This document shows positions 46,452-55,375 of a DNA stretch of 64,000 nucleotides, in pieces. Under the pieces are notes generated by a model, which was not told where the DNA came from, searched no databases, and saw nothing but the letters and a program-made list of their open reading frames with translations. Position 1 is the stretch's first letter. Each line of letters begins with the position of its first letter. The translations under genes and the position numbers were made by a program. Source of the stretch: Actibacterium pelagium (lineage in GTDB: Bacteria; Pseudomonadota; Alphaproteobacteria; Rhodobacterales; Rhodobacteraceae); NCBI RefSeq assembly GCF_002285415.1, contig NZ_NSBU01000004.1, forward strand, positions 558,001-622,000, given 5' to 3'.

Positions 46452-46475
46452 TCATAATCATGTAAGTGAATATGT
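46452..46475. promoter_or_regulatory. Predicted SoxR operator upstream of soxX (site 3)
   Basis: Left half TCATAATC, eight-base spacer, right half GAATATGT, ending 59 bp before the soxX ATG. The soxW-soxX gap is the second place where SoxR binding has been described in relatives. Confidence 0.7.
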
Positions 46476-46534
46476 TATTGCGTGAAAGCTCGATTGTACG
46501 CTATGGTGCACGAAGATAGTTCTAGGGAGGACGC

Positions 46535-47011
46535 ATGAAACGAACTTTTGTTGCGGCGGCGGTGGTGATGGCGGGAACTTTTCCTGCGCTTGCCGAGGTT
46601 GTCGCTCCCGCTGCAGTAACCTACGCCGATGGCGCGGTTGCTCAATCCCTCACCGGGCAGGCGGGTAACGCAGACGCAGGCCGGACCGTAATGACCACTC
46701 GTGGTCTGGGTAACTGCATTGCTTGTCACCAAGTAACCGCACTGGAAGATTTCCCCTTCCACGGTGAAGTAGGCCCGTCGCTGGACGGTGCTGGTGATCG
46801 TTGGACACAAGAAGAGCTGCGCGGCATCGTCGCAAACGCCAAAATGATGTTTGACGGAACCATCATGCCAGCCTTTTACAAGAAGAGCGGATATGTCCGC
46901 CCGGGCGATGGCTACACTGGCAAAGCTGCGAAAGAAGAAGACCTAGAGCCCCTGTTGACGGCTCAGCAGGTCGAAGACGTTGTCGCCTATCTGGCGACCC
47001 TTACAGAATAA
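46535..47011 (+). CDS. soxX: Sulfur-oxidation c-type cytochrome SoxX
   Basis: A 158-residue periplasmic monoheme cytochrome c, partner of SoxA. After the signal peptide (VVMAGTFPALA) the heme site is C61-IA-C64-H65 (GNCIACHQ); the distal ligand is probably M111 in GTIMPAFYK. SoxAX couples thiosulfate to the SoxY cysteine with loss of two electrons. GGGAGG is five bases before the ATG. It starts the soxXYZA unit. Confidence 0.95.
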   Translation: MKRTFVAAAVVMAGTFPALAEVVAPAAVTYADGAVAQSLTGQAGNADAGRTVMTTRGLGNCIACHQVTALEDFPFHGEVGPSLDGAGDRWTQEELRGIVANAKMMFDGTIMPAFYKKSGYVRPGDGYTGKAAKEEDLEPLLTAQQVEDVVAYLATLTE

Positions 47012-47026
47012 CCCCCGGAGATAGAC

Positions 47027-47443
47027 ATGGAACTCACTCGTCGTAATCTCTTGGCTGTCGGCTTTGGCGCCGCAACGGTAGCAGCACTGCCGATGCGCGT
47101 TCTCGCGGCTGCCGAAGAGCAGATCAACGCCTTCACCGGCGGAGCCGAAGCGGGCGAAGGTGGCATCACCCTGACCGCACCGGAAATCGCTGAAAACGGT
47201 AACACCGTTCCGATTTCGGTCGACGCACCCGGCGCCGCTGAAATCCTGATCCTGGCACTTGGCAACCCGACCCCGGGCGTCGCCAAGTTCACCTTTGGTC
47301 CGGCCGCAGCATCGCAGTCGGCCTCCACCCGTATTCGTCTGGCCGGCACGCAGGACGTTGTGGCCATCGCCAAAATGGGCGACGGCAGCTTCGTCAAAGC
47401 ATCGTCGACCGTTAAGGTCACCATCGGCGGCTGCGGCGGCTAA
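47027..47443 (+). CDS. soxY: Sulfur carrier protein SoxY
   Basis: A 138-residue carrier that holds the sulfur substrate on its C-terminal swinging arm. The end is VTIGGCGG, with the substrate cysteine at C136. A twin-arginine signal peptide (TRRNLLAVGFGAATVA) exports the folded SoxYZ pair. soxZ follows 19 bp downstream. Confidence 0.96.
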   Translation: MELTRRNLLAVGFGAATVAALPMRVLAAAEEQINAFTGGAEAGEGGITLTAPEIAENGNTVPISVDAPGAAEILILALGNPTPGVAKFTFGPAAASQSASTRIRLAGTQDVVAIAKMGDGSFVKASSTVKVTIGGCGG

Positions 47444-47462
47444 GGCTAGAGGAGAATAGAAA

Positions 47463-47792
47463 ATGGCATCTGGTGTAAAACCCCGCGTAAAAGTCCCGAA
47501 GTCAGCCGCTGCAGGCGACTCGATCACGATCAAAACTTTGATCAGCCACAAGATGGAAAGCGGTCAGCGCAAGGATAAAGAGGGCAACCCCATTCCGCGC
47601 TCGATCATCAACCGCTTCACTTGCGAGTTTAACGGTGAGTCGGTCATCGACGTCACTCTGGAGCCCGCGATCTCGACCAACCCGTATTTCGAATTCGATG
47701 CGATGGTCAAAGAGGCAGGTACTTTCAAGTTCACTTGGTATGACGATGACGGTGACGTCTACGATACCAGCAAAGACATCGCGATCGCGTAA
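47463..47792 (+). CDS. soxZ: Sulfur carrier partner SoxZ
   Basis: A 109-residue, all-beta partner that binds SoxY. No signal peptide is present, so it is carried out on the Tat signal of SoxY. Typical blocks are KSAAAGDSITIKTLISHKME and EPAISTNPYFEFDA. It is 31 bp before soxA. Confidence 0.96.
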   Translation: MASGVKPRVKVPKSAAAGDSITIKTLISHKMESGQRKDKEGNPIPRSIINRFTCEFNGESVIDVTLEPAISTNPYFEFDAMVKEAGTFKFTWYDDDGDVYDTSKDIAIA

Positions 47793-47823
47793 GCAGCAGC
47801 GCTTGACAGGGAGGAAACGCAAT

Positions 47824-48675
47824 ATGCGTAAAATGATGACAAGCGTCGCAGCGATGACTGCAGCAATTGCTCTGGCAGCCGGTGCTGCCAGCGCTGGCCA
47901 AGAAGACAATCTGGTCGTCAACGAAGAGATTGAAATCGTTGTCCGTACTGACGCCCCGGCGCATATGGAAAACGTGGACACAATCTATTCCGGTTGGACG
48001 TTCCGGTCGGATGAGACTCAGGCCTTGCAGATGGATGACTTCGACAATCCGGGCATGATCTTTGTCGACATGGGCCGCGAAGTGTTTGACGCCGCTGCGG
48101 GTTCGGAAGGCAAATCGTGCGCGTCTTGCCACGAGTCGCCGGAGAACCTGAAAGGGGTCAAGGCGGTCTATCCGAAGTGGAACGATCAGGCTGAAGAAGT
48201 CTACACGATCGAAATGCAGATCAACGAATGCCGCACCGACCGTATGGGGGCTGAAAAGCTCAAGTACAACGGTGGCGACATGACCAACCTCGTTGCGCTG
48301 CTGGCGTCGGTATCTCGCGGCATGCCCGTGAACGTCGCCATCGACGGTCCGGCTCAGTCCACATGGGAATGGGGCAAAGAGCTTTACTACTCCCGGACCG
48401 GTCAGTTGGAGTTGTCCTGTGCGAACTGCCACGAAGACAACTATGACAACATGATCCGTGCAGACCACCTGAGCCAAGGCCAGATCAATGGCTTCCCGGC
48501 TTATCGTCTGAAGAACGCCAAGCTGAACACGGTCCACGACCGTTTCAAAGGCTGCGTTCGTGACACACGTGCAGAAACCTATGCGCCGGCCTCGCCAGAG
48601 TTCGTGGCACTGGAGCTGTACCTGTCTTCGCGCGGTAACGGTCTGTCGGTCGAAGGTCCTTCGGTCCGCAACTAA
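47824..48675 (+). CDS. soxA: Diheme cytochrome SoxA (L-cysteine S-thiosulfotransferase subunit)
   Basis: A 283-residue periplasmic diheme cytochrome with a Sec signal (about residues 1-24). Heme 1 is C99-AS-C102-H103 and heme 2 is C199-AN-C202-H203; C244 in FKGCVRDTRAE is the active-site cysteine that becomes a persulfide, and C136 is also present. With SoxX it attaches thiosulfate to SoxY. The diheme form is the Paracoccus/Rhodovulum type; some bacteria have only one heme. GGGAGG precedes the ATG. A hairpin terminator follows. Confidence 0.96.
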   Translation: MRKMMTSVAAMTAAIALAAGAASAGQEDNLVVNEEIEIVVRTDAPAHMENVDTIYSGWTFRSDETQALQMDDFDNPGMIFVDMGREVFDAAAGSEGKSCASCHESPENLKGVKAVYPKWNDQAEEVYTIEMQINECRTDRMGAEKLKYNGGDMTNLVALLASVSRGMPVNVAIDGPAQSTWEWGKELYYSRTGQLELSCANCHEDNYDNMIRADHLSQGQINGFPAYRLKNAKLNTVHDRFKGCVRDTRAETYAPASPEFVALELYLSSRGNGLSVEGPSVRN

Positions 48676-48683
48676 ACTCAACG

Positions 48684-48717
48684 AACCCGCCCTTGGCGAA
48701 AGCTGGGGGCGGGTTTT
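48684..48717 (+). terminator. Hairpin and T run between soxA and soxB
   Basis: A 9-bp stem AACCCGCCC/GGGCGGGTT with a 14-base loop is followed by TTTT-type bases 8 bp after the soxA stop. It probably reduces read-through into soxB, which has its own predicted operator 11 bp further on. Confidence 0.75.
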
Positions 48718-48727
48718 AAGTATCTAA

Positions 48728-48751
48728 ACATATTCAATCATATGAATGTGA
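48728..48751. promoter_or_regulatory. Predicted SoxR operator upstream of soxB (site 4)
   Basis: ACATATTC, eight-base spacer (AATCATAT), GAATGTGA, ending 25 bp before the soxB ATG. It is the best match in the window to the ATTC-N8-GAAT operator of SqrR and BigR. Confidence 0.75.
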
Positions 48752-48776
48752 CACAAATTTAGCTGGGAAGAGAAAG

Positions 48777-50474
48777 ATGATTTCACGGCGTGATTTTCTG
48801 CAGGTCAGCATGGCAGCAGCAGCGATGTACGGGACTTCCGGTTTTGGCAACTGGGCCAAGCTGGCGGCCCAACAGGCCCTGACTCAGGACGACCTTTTGC
48901 AGTTCGATACCTTCGGAAACGTATCGTTGATTCATATCACCGATATCCACGGCCAGCTAAAGCCCCTGTATTTCCGCGAGCCTTCGATCAACATCGGTGT
49001 TGGTGACAACAAGGGCGCGGTTCCTCACATCACCGGCGCGGATTTCCGCAAAGCCTATGGCATCGCGGATGGGTCTCCCTCTCATTATGCCCTCAGCGCC
49101 GGTGATTTTGATGCTCTGGCCAAGACCTACGGAAAGATCGGTGGTCTGGACCGCATGGCAACGGTGATCAACGCGATCCGCGCTGACCGCCCTGATGCGC
49201 TGCTGCTGGATGGCGGCGACACCTGGCACGGCTCTTACACCTGCTATCAGACTGAAGCGCAGGACATGGTCAATGTCATGAACGCGTTGAAGCCTGACGC
49301 GATGACCTTCCACTGGGAGTTCACGCTCGGCTCTGAACGCGTGACCGAACTGGTCGAAAGCCTGCCTTTCGCGTCCCTTGGACAGAACATCTTTGATGCC
49401 GAGTGGGACGAGCCCGCCGAGCTGTTCAAGCCGTACAAATTCTTTGAGCGTGGCGGCGTGAAGATTGCCGTCATCGGTCAGGCCTTCCCCTATATGCCGA
49501 TCGCGAACCCGGGCTGGATGTTCCCGGAGTATTCGTTCGGGATCCGTGACGAAAACATGCAGGCGATGGTCGACGAAGTACGCGGCATGGGTGCCGAGTG
49601 TGTGGTCGTTCTGTCCCACAACGGTTTCGACGTGGACAAGAAGATGGCCAGCCGCGTGAAGGGTATCGATGTGATCCTGTCGGGCCACACCCATGACGCC
49701 CTGCCGGAACCGGTTCAGATCGGGAACACTTTCATCATCGCCTCGGGGTCGAACGGCAAGTTCGTCAGCCGCGTCGATCTGGATGTTCGCGATGGCAAGA
49801 TGATGGGCATCCGCCACAAGCTGATCCCCGTCTTCTCGGACGTCATCACGCCGGATGCAGCCGTATCCAAACTGATCGACGAGCAGCGCGCGCCGTATGA
49901 AAGCGCGATGCGCGAAGTGATCGGCACCACCGACACGATGCTGTACCGCCGCGGTAACTTTAACGGATCCTGGGATGACCTGATCTGTGACGCCCTGATC
50001 ACCGAGCGTGAAGCGGATATCGCCATGTCGCCGGGTGTTCGTTGGGGCCCAAGCCTGCCTTCGGGCAGCGAGATCACCCGTGAGGACATCTGGAACGTGA
50101 CCTCGATGTCTTACGGTCAGGCCTACCGAACAGAGATGACCGGTGAGTTCATCAAGGTGATCCTTGAAGACGTCGCCGACAACATCTTCAACCCGGACCC
50201 CTATTACCAGCAGGGTGGCGACATGGTCCGCATCGGTGGCATGGGCTACCGCATCGACATCACCAAACCGCAGGGCAGCCGCATCAGCGATATGACCCTT
50301 CTGAAAACGGGCGAGGCAATTGATCCGTCCAAGAATTACGTCGTCGCCGGCTGGGCCAGCGTCAACGAAGGCACCGAGGGGCCGATGATTTGGGAGGTGG
50401 TTGAAAACCACATCCGCAATCAGGGCACCGTCAAACTTGATCCGAACAACAGCGTCCAAGTCGTGGGCGCCTAA
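48777..50474 (+). CDS. soxB: Thiosulfohydrolase SoxB
   Basis: A 565-residue periplasmic di-manganese hydrolase that releases sulfate from SoxY-bound thiosulfonate. A Tat signal (SRRDFLQVSMAAAAM) starts it. Calcineurin-like metal motifs are ITDIHGQLKPL, DGGDTWHGSYT, FHWEFTLGSERV (the SoxB variant of GNHE), LSHNGFDVDKK and LSGHTHDALPEP. The 5'-nucleotidase C-terminal domain follows. soxC begins 24 bp later. Confidence 0.97.
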   Translation: MISRRDFLQVSMAAAAMYGTSGFGNWAKLAAQQALTQDDLLQFDTFGNVSLIHITDIHGQLKPLYFREPSINIGVGDNKGAVPHITGADFRKAYGIADGSPSHYALSAGDFDALAKTYGKIGGLDRMATVINAIRADRPDALLLDGGDTWHGSYTCYQTEAQDMVNVMNALKPDAMTFHWEFTLGSERVTELVESLPFASLGQNIFDAEWDEPAELFKPYKFFERGGVKIAVIGQAFPYMPIANPGWMFPEYSFGIRDENMQAMVDEVRGMGAECVVVLSHNGFDVDKKMASRVKGIDVILSGHTHDALPEPVQIGNTFIIASGSNGKFVSRVDLDVRDGKMMGIRHKLIPVFSDVITPDAAVSKLIDEQRAPYESAMREVIGTTDTMLYRRGNFNGSWDDLICDALITEREADIAMSPGVRWGPSLPSGSEITREDIWNVTSMSYGQAYRTEMTGEFIKVILEDVADNIFNPDPYYQQGGDMVRIGGMGYRIDITKPQGSRISDMTLLKTGEAIDPSKNYVVAGWASVNEGTEGPMIWEVVENHIRNQGTVKLDPNNSVQVVGA

Positions 50475-50498
50475 GATAAACCGCAGGAGAATCGACAG

Positions 50499-51782
50499 AT
50501 GACCGATGACACCAAGGACTTTGCGCCCTCGCGCAGACAGTTCCTGTCAGGCGCTGCCGCAGCAGGCGCCGGGGCCGTGGCGGGTACTGCCGCCAGCGCA
50601 GCGGGTCCCGACCCGCTGATCACCGAAAAACAGCCATGGGCGCAGGAACTGGGGGCTGGCGTAGACGAGACCCCCTATGGTCTGCCGATCAAGTACGAAA
50701 GCGATGTCGTACGCCGGAATGTTGAATGGCTGACAGCTGATCCGATCAGCTCGATCAACTTCACCCCGATCCACGCGCTGGACGGCACGATCACCCCGCA
50801 GGGCTGTGCGTTTGAACGCCACCACTCGGGTGCGATTGAGCTGCGCAAAGAAGACTATCGCCTGATGATCAACGGCCTTGTCGATAAGCCGCTGATCTTC
50901 ACCTATGACGATCTGGAACGCTTCCCGCGTGAAAACCACGTCTACTTCTGCGAATGCGCGGCGAACACCGGCATGGAATGGGCGGGCGCACAGTTGAACG
51001 GTGCCCAGTTCACCCACGGTATGGTCCACAACATGGAATATACCGGCGTGACCCTGCGTACCTTGCTGGAAGAAGCTGGTCTGGACACCGCAGGTGACCT
51101 GAAAGACAAGTGGGTCTATGTCGAAGGCGCGGATGCCTCGTCGAACGGTCGTTCCATCCCGATGGAAAAGGCGCTGGACGACTGTCTGGTGGCGTTTAAA
51201 GCCAACGGCGAAGCCCTGCGGATGGAGCACGGTTACCCGGTCCGTCTGGTTGTTCCCGGTTGGGAAGGCAACATGTGGGTTAAATGGCTGCGCCGCATCG
51301 AGGTCACCGACCACGCTGTTGAAAGCCGCGAAGAGACCTCGAAGTACACCGACACTCTGGAAGATGGCACCAGCCGCAAGTGGACCTGGGCGATGGATGC
51401 GAAATCCGTCATCACCTCGCCTTCGCCGCAGATGCCGATCAAACACGGCAAAGGCCCGCTGGTCATCACTGGTCTGGCATGGACCGGTCGTGGCGCGATC
51501 ACCCGTGTCGACGTGTCGAAAGACGGTGGTAAGACCTGGGAAACCGCACGTCTGGCGAAGCCGGGCGAGAAAATGGCCCTGACCCGTTTCTATCTGGATA
51601 CCACATGGGACGGCGAAGAGATGCTGCTGCAATCGCGCGCCATGGATGACACAGGTTACGTTCAGCCGACCAAAGCGCAACTGCGCGAGGTGCGCGGCGA
51701 GAACTCGATCTATCACAACAACTGCATTCAGACCTGGTGGGTCAATAAAGACGGAGAGGCGGAAAATGTCGAAGTCTCGTAA
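50499..51782 (+). CDS. soxC: Sulfane dehydrogenase molybdenum subunit SoxC
   Basis: A 427-residue periplasmic molybdoprotein with a Tat signal (RRQFLSGAAAAGAGA). It has the sulfite-oxidase fold; the molybdenum ligand is probably C153 in YFCECAANTGMEW. With SoxD it oxidises the sulfane sulfur on SoxY, yielding six electrons, so its presence predicts complete oxidation of thiosulfate to sulfate without sulfur globules. The soxD start overlaps its last 17 bases. Confidence 0.96.
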   Translation: MTDDTKDFAPSRRQFLSGAAAAGAGAVAGTAASAAGPDPLITEKQPWAQELGAGVDETPYGLPIKYESDVVRRNVEWLTADPISSINFTPIHALDGTITPQGCAFERHHSGAIELRKEDYRLMINGLVDKPLIFTYDDLERFPRENHVYFCECAANTGMEWAGAQLNGAQFTHGMVHNMEYTGVTLRTLLEEAGLDTAGDLKDKWVYVEGADASSNGRSIPMEKALDDCLVAFKANGEALRMEHGYPVRLVVPGWEGNMWVKWLRRIEVTDHAVESREETSKYTDTLEDGTSRKWTWAMDAKSVITSPSPQMPIKHGKGPLVITGLAWTGRGAITRVDVSKDGGKTWETARLAKPGEKMALTRFYLDTTWDGEEMLLQSRAMDDTGYVQPTKAQLREVRGENSIYHNNCIQTWWVNKDGEAENVEVS

Positions 51783-52827
51783 TCTGATTATCTCTACTGC
51801 GCTGGCCTCGACGCTGGTTGCGGGTCCCGCCTTGGCGGAGAAGTTCGGTCTGGGCCGCGAAGCTCTGCCCGAAGAAATCGCCGCGTGGAACGTGGACATC
51901 GCGCCCGATGGAACCGGTCTGCCGGCCGGTTCGGGTGATGCGTTCACCGGCGAAGAGGTCTTTGCCGAAGCTTGTGCAATCTGCCACGGCGACTTTGCTG
52001 AAGGTCGTGACAACTGGCCCAAGCTGGCAGGTGGCGAAGGTACTTTGGCGGACAAAGACCCGCTGAAAACTGTCGGTTCCTACTGGCCGTACCTGTCGAC
52101 CGTATGGGATTACGTCAACCGCTCGATGCCGTTTGGCAACGCACAGTCGCTGACCGCGGACGAGGTTTACGCGATCACAGCGTATATCCTGTATTCGAAC
52201 GACCTGGTGGATGATGATTTCGTTCTATCGAACGAAAACTTTATGGACGTCGAACTGCCTAACGCCGAAGGCTTCATCATCGACGATCGTGCCGAGACCG
52301 AGTACCCGATCTTTAACGTTGCTTGCATGAGCGACTGTAAAGAGAGCGTCGAGATCACCATGCGCGCAGCCGTTCTGGATGTGACGCCGGAAGACGAAGG
52401 CACAGAGGCAGAGGAAGTGGCGCAGACCGAGACCGAAGCTCCGGCCGCGGAAGAAGTTGCCGCTGCCGAACCTGCTGAAGAGGCACCGGCAATGGCTGCA
52501 CTGGACATGGAGTTGGTCGCTGCAGGCGAAAAAGTCTTCAAGAAGTGCAAGTCCTGTCATACCGTTGGCGAAGGCGCCAAGAACAAGACCGGCCCCGGCC
52601 TGAACATGATCGTGGGTGCGCCCGTTGGTGCGGTCGATGGCTTCAAGTATTCCAAGCCGATGAAGGCCGCTGCGGAAGCAGGTCAGACTTGGACCGAGGA
52701 AGAACTGGCAGCCTTCTTCGCGGCGCCCCGGAAGTACATGAAAGGCACCAAAATGTCGTTCAACGGTCTGAAGAAGGAAGCCGATATCGCCGCTGTCATC
52801 GAATTCCTCAAGAACAACGGCAACTAA
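51766..52827 (+). CDS. soxD: Sulfane dehydrogenase diheme cytochrome subunit SoxD
   Basis: A 353-residue periplasmic diheme cytochrome c. Heme 1 is C70-AI-C73-H74, heme 2 is C261-KS-C264-H265, each in its own domain. Between them (about residues 205-245) is a linker of mostly Ala, Glu, Pro, Thr. A Sec signal (STALASTLVAGPALA) is present. The start at 51766 lies inside the soxC 3' end, 17 bases before its stop. It passes electrons from SoxC to the respiratory chain. Confidence 0.95.
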   Translation: MSKSRNLIISTALASTLVAGPALAEKFGLGREALPEEIAAWNVDIAPDGTGLPAGSGDAFTGEEVFAEACAICHGDFAEGRDNWPKLAGGEGTLADKDPLKTVGSYWPYLSTVWDYVNRSMPFGNAQSLTADEVYAITAYILYSNDLVDDDFVLSNENFMDVELPNAEGFIIDDRAETEYPIFNVACMSDCKESVEITMRAAVLDVTPEDEGTEAEEVAQTETEAPAAEEVAAAEPAEEAPAMAALDMELVAAGEKVFKKCKSCHTVGEGAKNKTGPGLNMIVGAPVGAVDGFKYSKPMKAAAEAGQTWTEEELAAFFAAPRKYMKGTKMSFNGLKKEADIAAVIEFLKNNGN

Positions 52828-52830
52828 GAC

Positions 52831-53532
52831 ATGCGCCGGGTCCTTGCCATAGCGACGTTCTGCATAGCCTCTGCCGGGGCTGTGCAGGCTGCCAATATTG
52901 GTGACGCGAAAGCGGGCGAGAAGCACTTCAAGCTTTGCAAAAGCTGTCACCAGGTTGGACCCGGCGCCACCAACCGAGTTGGGCCGCAACTGAACGGTTT
53001 GTTCGGTCGCAAAGCCGGTTCGGTTGAAGGTTTCAAATATTCTAAGGGCATGATCCGTGCTGCGGATGGCGGCCTTGAATGGCACGCCGAACAGCTTCAT
53101 GCCTATTTGGAAAACCCGAAAAATCTTGTTTCGGGTACCCGGATGAACTTCCGGGGAATGAAAGATGTCGATGAACGGGCGGATTTGATCGCCTATCTGC
53201 GGACCTTTTCGGACAATCCGCGCGACATTCCCGAAGCGGATCCGACTGCACGTGGCACAGACCACGATGTTGATCCCGCGATTCTGGCCATTCAGGGTGA
53301 CCCGGAATACGGGCAATACCTATCGAGCGAATGCGTCACTTGCCATCAGATCGATGGCGATGACGATGGCATCCCATCTATTACTTTTTGGCCGGAAGAG
53401 GACTTTGTCGTCGCTCTTCATGCCTACAAATCAAAAAAACGGGCGCATCCGGTCATGCAAATGATTGCGGGTCGCCTATCCGACGACGAAATTGCGTCGC
53501 TTGCAGCATATTTTAAAGACCCCGAGCAGTAG
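52831..53532 (+). CDS. soxE: Diheme cytochrome SoxE
   Basis: A 233-residue periplasmic cytochrome with Sec signal (FCIASAGAVQA) and two heme sites: C36-KS-C39-H40 and C168-VT-C171-H172. It is the cytochrome partner of the SoxF flavoprotein. The N-terminal domain (TNRVGPQLNGLFGRKAG, KYSKGM) resembles mitochondrial-type cytochrome c and is close to the C-terminal domain of SoxD. It starts three bases after soxD. Confidence 0.93.
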   Translation: MRRVLAIATFCIASAGAVQAANIGDAKAGEKHFKLCKSCHQVGPGATNRVGPQLNGLFGRKAGSVEGFKYSKGMIRAADGGLEWHAEQLHAYLENPKNLVSGTRMNFRGMKDVDERADLIAYLRTFSDNPRDIPEADPTARGTDHDVDPAILAIQGDPEYGQYLSSECVTCHQIDGDDDGIPSITFWPEEDFVVALHAYKSKKRAHPVMQMIAGRLSDDEIASLAAYFKDPEQ

Positions 53533-53587
53533 GACACAGACTGACTGCACTAAGTAATTTTTAAGAGCGTAAAGGGAGGACAGCACT

Positions 53588-54856
53588 ATGACATTAAACA
53601 GACGTAAATTCCTTGGCACAGGTGTTGCCGTGGGGGCGTCCATGTCGGCCCCGATGGTTATGGGTGCCGCACACGGTAAGCCGAAGGTTGTTGTCATTGG
53701 CGGCGGGGCCGGTGGTGCAACAGCAGCGCGTTATATCGCCAAGGACAGCAAGGGTGAGATCGACGTCACCCTCGTCGAACCGACCCGGCGGTATTACACC
53801 TGCTTCTTCTCGAACCTGTATCTGGGTGGGTTCAAACAATTCAACGATATCGGCCATTCCTATGGCAAGCTGGCATCGGAATACGGCATCAACGTCGTGC
53901 ATGACTGGGCGATCGGCATAGATCGCGACACCAATATGGTGACCTTGGCCGGGGGCAGCAAACTGCCCTATGACAAGCTGATCCTGTCGCCGGGTATCGA
54001 CTTTGTCGACGGTGCGGTTGAAGGCTGGGACATCAGCGCCCAGAACAAGATGCCCCATGCCTATAAGGCCGGGTCGCAAACCGAACTGCTGAAAGCGCAA
54101 CTGGAAGCGATGCCCGAAGGTGGCACCTTTGCAATGGTCGCGCCGCCGAACCCGTATCGCTGCCCTCCGGGACCGTACGAGCGGATCTCGATGATCGCGC
54201 ATTTCCTGAAGCAGAATAACCCGACCGCGAAAATCATCGTGGCCGATCCGAAGCCGAAGTTCTCGAAAATGGCTCTGTTCCAAGAGGGCTGGGGGAACCA
54301 CTATGACGGCATGATCGACTGGATCGGTCCGGACTTTGGTGGTGACTCTGTTTCGGTAAACCCGGATGCGATGACCGTGACCATCGACGGTGAAGAGAAC
54401 AAAGTTGACGTCTGCAACGTGATCCCGGCGATGAAGGCTGGCAAGATTGCTGAAATCGCAGGTGTGACCGATGGCAACTGGGCTCCGGTAAACGCGGCAG
54501 ATATGTCGTCCAAAGCCGACCCGGACATCCATGTTCTGGGTGACGCAGCTGCCCAAGGTGACATGCCGAAATCGGGCTATGCGGCCAACAGCCAGGCGAA
54601 GGTTTGCGCCATGGCCGTGCGCGGCGCGCTGACCGGCTCTAAGGTCTTCCCGGCGAAGTTCTCGAACACTTGCTGGTCGCTGATCACCACCAATGACGGC
54701 ATCAAAGTAGGCGCGAACTATGAAGCGACCCCGGAAAAGATTGCTTCGACCGGTGGCTTCATCTCGAAGACCGGCGAATCTGCCGAACTTCGCAAGGCGA
54801 CCTATGAGGAATCCGAAGGTTGGTACACCGGAATCACCTCTGATATGTTCGGATAA
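53588..54856 (+). CDS. soxF: Sulfide dehydrogenase flavoprotein SoxF (FCSD-type)
   Basis: A 422-residue periplasmic flavoprotein with a Tat signal (NRRKFLGTGVAVG). The FAD-binding VVVIGGGAGGATAARYIA and the redox cysteine in YYTCFFSNLYLGG plus a second one in FSNTCWSLI match flavocytochrome c sulfide dehydrogenase. It oxidises sulfide with SoxE as electron acceptor. GGGAGG precedes the ATG. A stem-loop follows it. Confidence 0.95.
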   Translation: MTLNRRKFLGTGVAVGASMSAPMVMGAAHGKPKVVVIGGGAGGATAARYIAKDSKGEIDVTLVEPTRRYYTCFFSNLYLGGFKQFNDIGHSYGKLASEYGINVVHDWAIGIDRDTNMVTLAGGSKLPYDKLILSPGIDFVDGAVEGWDISAQNKMPHAYKAGSQTELLKAQLEAMPEGGTFAMVAPPNPYRCPPGPYERISMIAHFLKQNNPTAKIIVADPKPKFSKMALFQEGWGNHYDGMIDWIGPDFGGDSVSVNPDAMTVTIDGEENKVDVCNVIPAMKAGKIAEIAGVTDGNWAPVNAADMSSKADPDIHVLGDAAAQGDMPKSGYAANSQAKVCAMAVRGALTGSKVFPAKFSNTCWSLITTNDGIKVGANYEATPEKIASTGGFISKTGESAELRKATYEESEGWYTGITSDMFG

Positions 54857-54866
54857 TTGAAGATTT

Positions 54867-54905
54867 CCGGCGGCATCTGATGTGGATCAAGGTGCCGCCG
54901 GTTTA
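54867..54905 (+). terminator. Stem-loop after soxF
   Basis: A perfect 9-bp stem CCGGCGGCA/TGCCGCCGG with a 17-base loop is followed by TTTAA, 10 bp after the soxF stop. The T run is short, so termination is probably partial and the DUF302 gene may still be read from the sox transcript. Confidence 0.6.
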
Positions 54906-54937
54906 ATGCGATCAGATAGGTTCAGGAGGATATGAAT

Positions 54938-55372
54938 ATGAAACGTATGTTTTTGAGCGCCGTTTGCGCAGCCACTTTTGCCACCGCTGGTTTTGCTGGT
55001 GAGGCAGTAACTTACCCCTTCGACGGTAGCTTTGACGATGCCACCTTTGGTGTCGAAAGCGCGATCGTCGATCGCGGGTTTGTAATCGACTATGTCAGCC
55101 ACGTGGGCGAGATGCTTAATCGCACCGGCGCCGATGTTGGCAGTGACAAAGAGATCTTTGCAGCAGCGGACACGTTCCTCTTCTGCTCTGCCGTTCTGTC
55201 CCGCAAGGTGATGGAAGCGGACCCAATGAATATCGCCCATTGCCCGTATGGCATCTTCGTTACCGATCAAGGTGGCGACGTGTCGATCGGCTATCGGACC
55301 TTGCCCGAGGGCGCGATGCAGGAAGTGCAAACTCTGTTGGATGAGATCGCACGAGAAGCCGCAGGACAATAA
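54938..55372 (+). CDS. Periplasmic DUF302 protein
   Basis: A 144-residue protein with a Sec signal (LSAVCAATFATAGFAG) and a DUF302 domain (FDDATFGVESAIVDRGF, SKVMEADPMN-like SRKVMEADPMNIAHCPYG). DUF302 proteins are common in sulfur and heavy-metal loci but have no known activity. The ATG at 54938 has AGGAGGA seven bases upstream, better than the ATG at 54932. Two cysteines remain in the mature protein (FLFCSAV and AHCPYG). It precedes hemA by three bases. Confidence 0.85.
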   Translation: MKRMFLSAVCAATFATAGFAGEAVTYPFDGSFDDATFGVESAIVDRGFVIDYVSHVGEMLNRTGADVGSDKEIFAAADTFLFCSAVLSRKVMEADPMNIAHCPYGIFVTDQGGDVSIGYRTLPEGAMQEVQTLLDEIAREAAGQ

Positions 55373-55375
55373 ACT

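Noticed and set aside
48957-52055. Long minus-strand open frames over soxB, soxC and the start of soxD
   Set aside because: They are antisense shadows of clear Sox genes; the His/Arg-rich translations are typical of such shadows.
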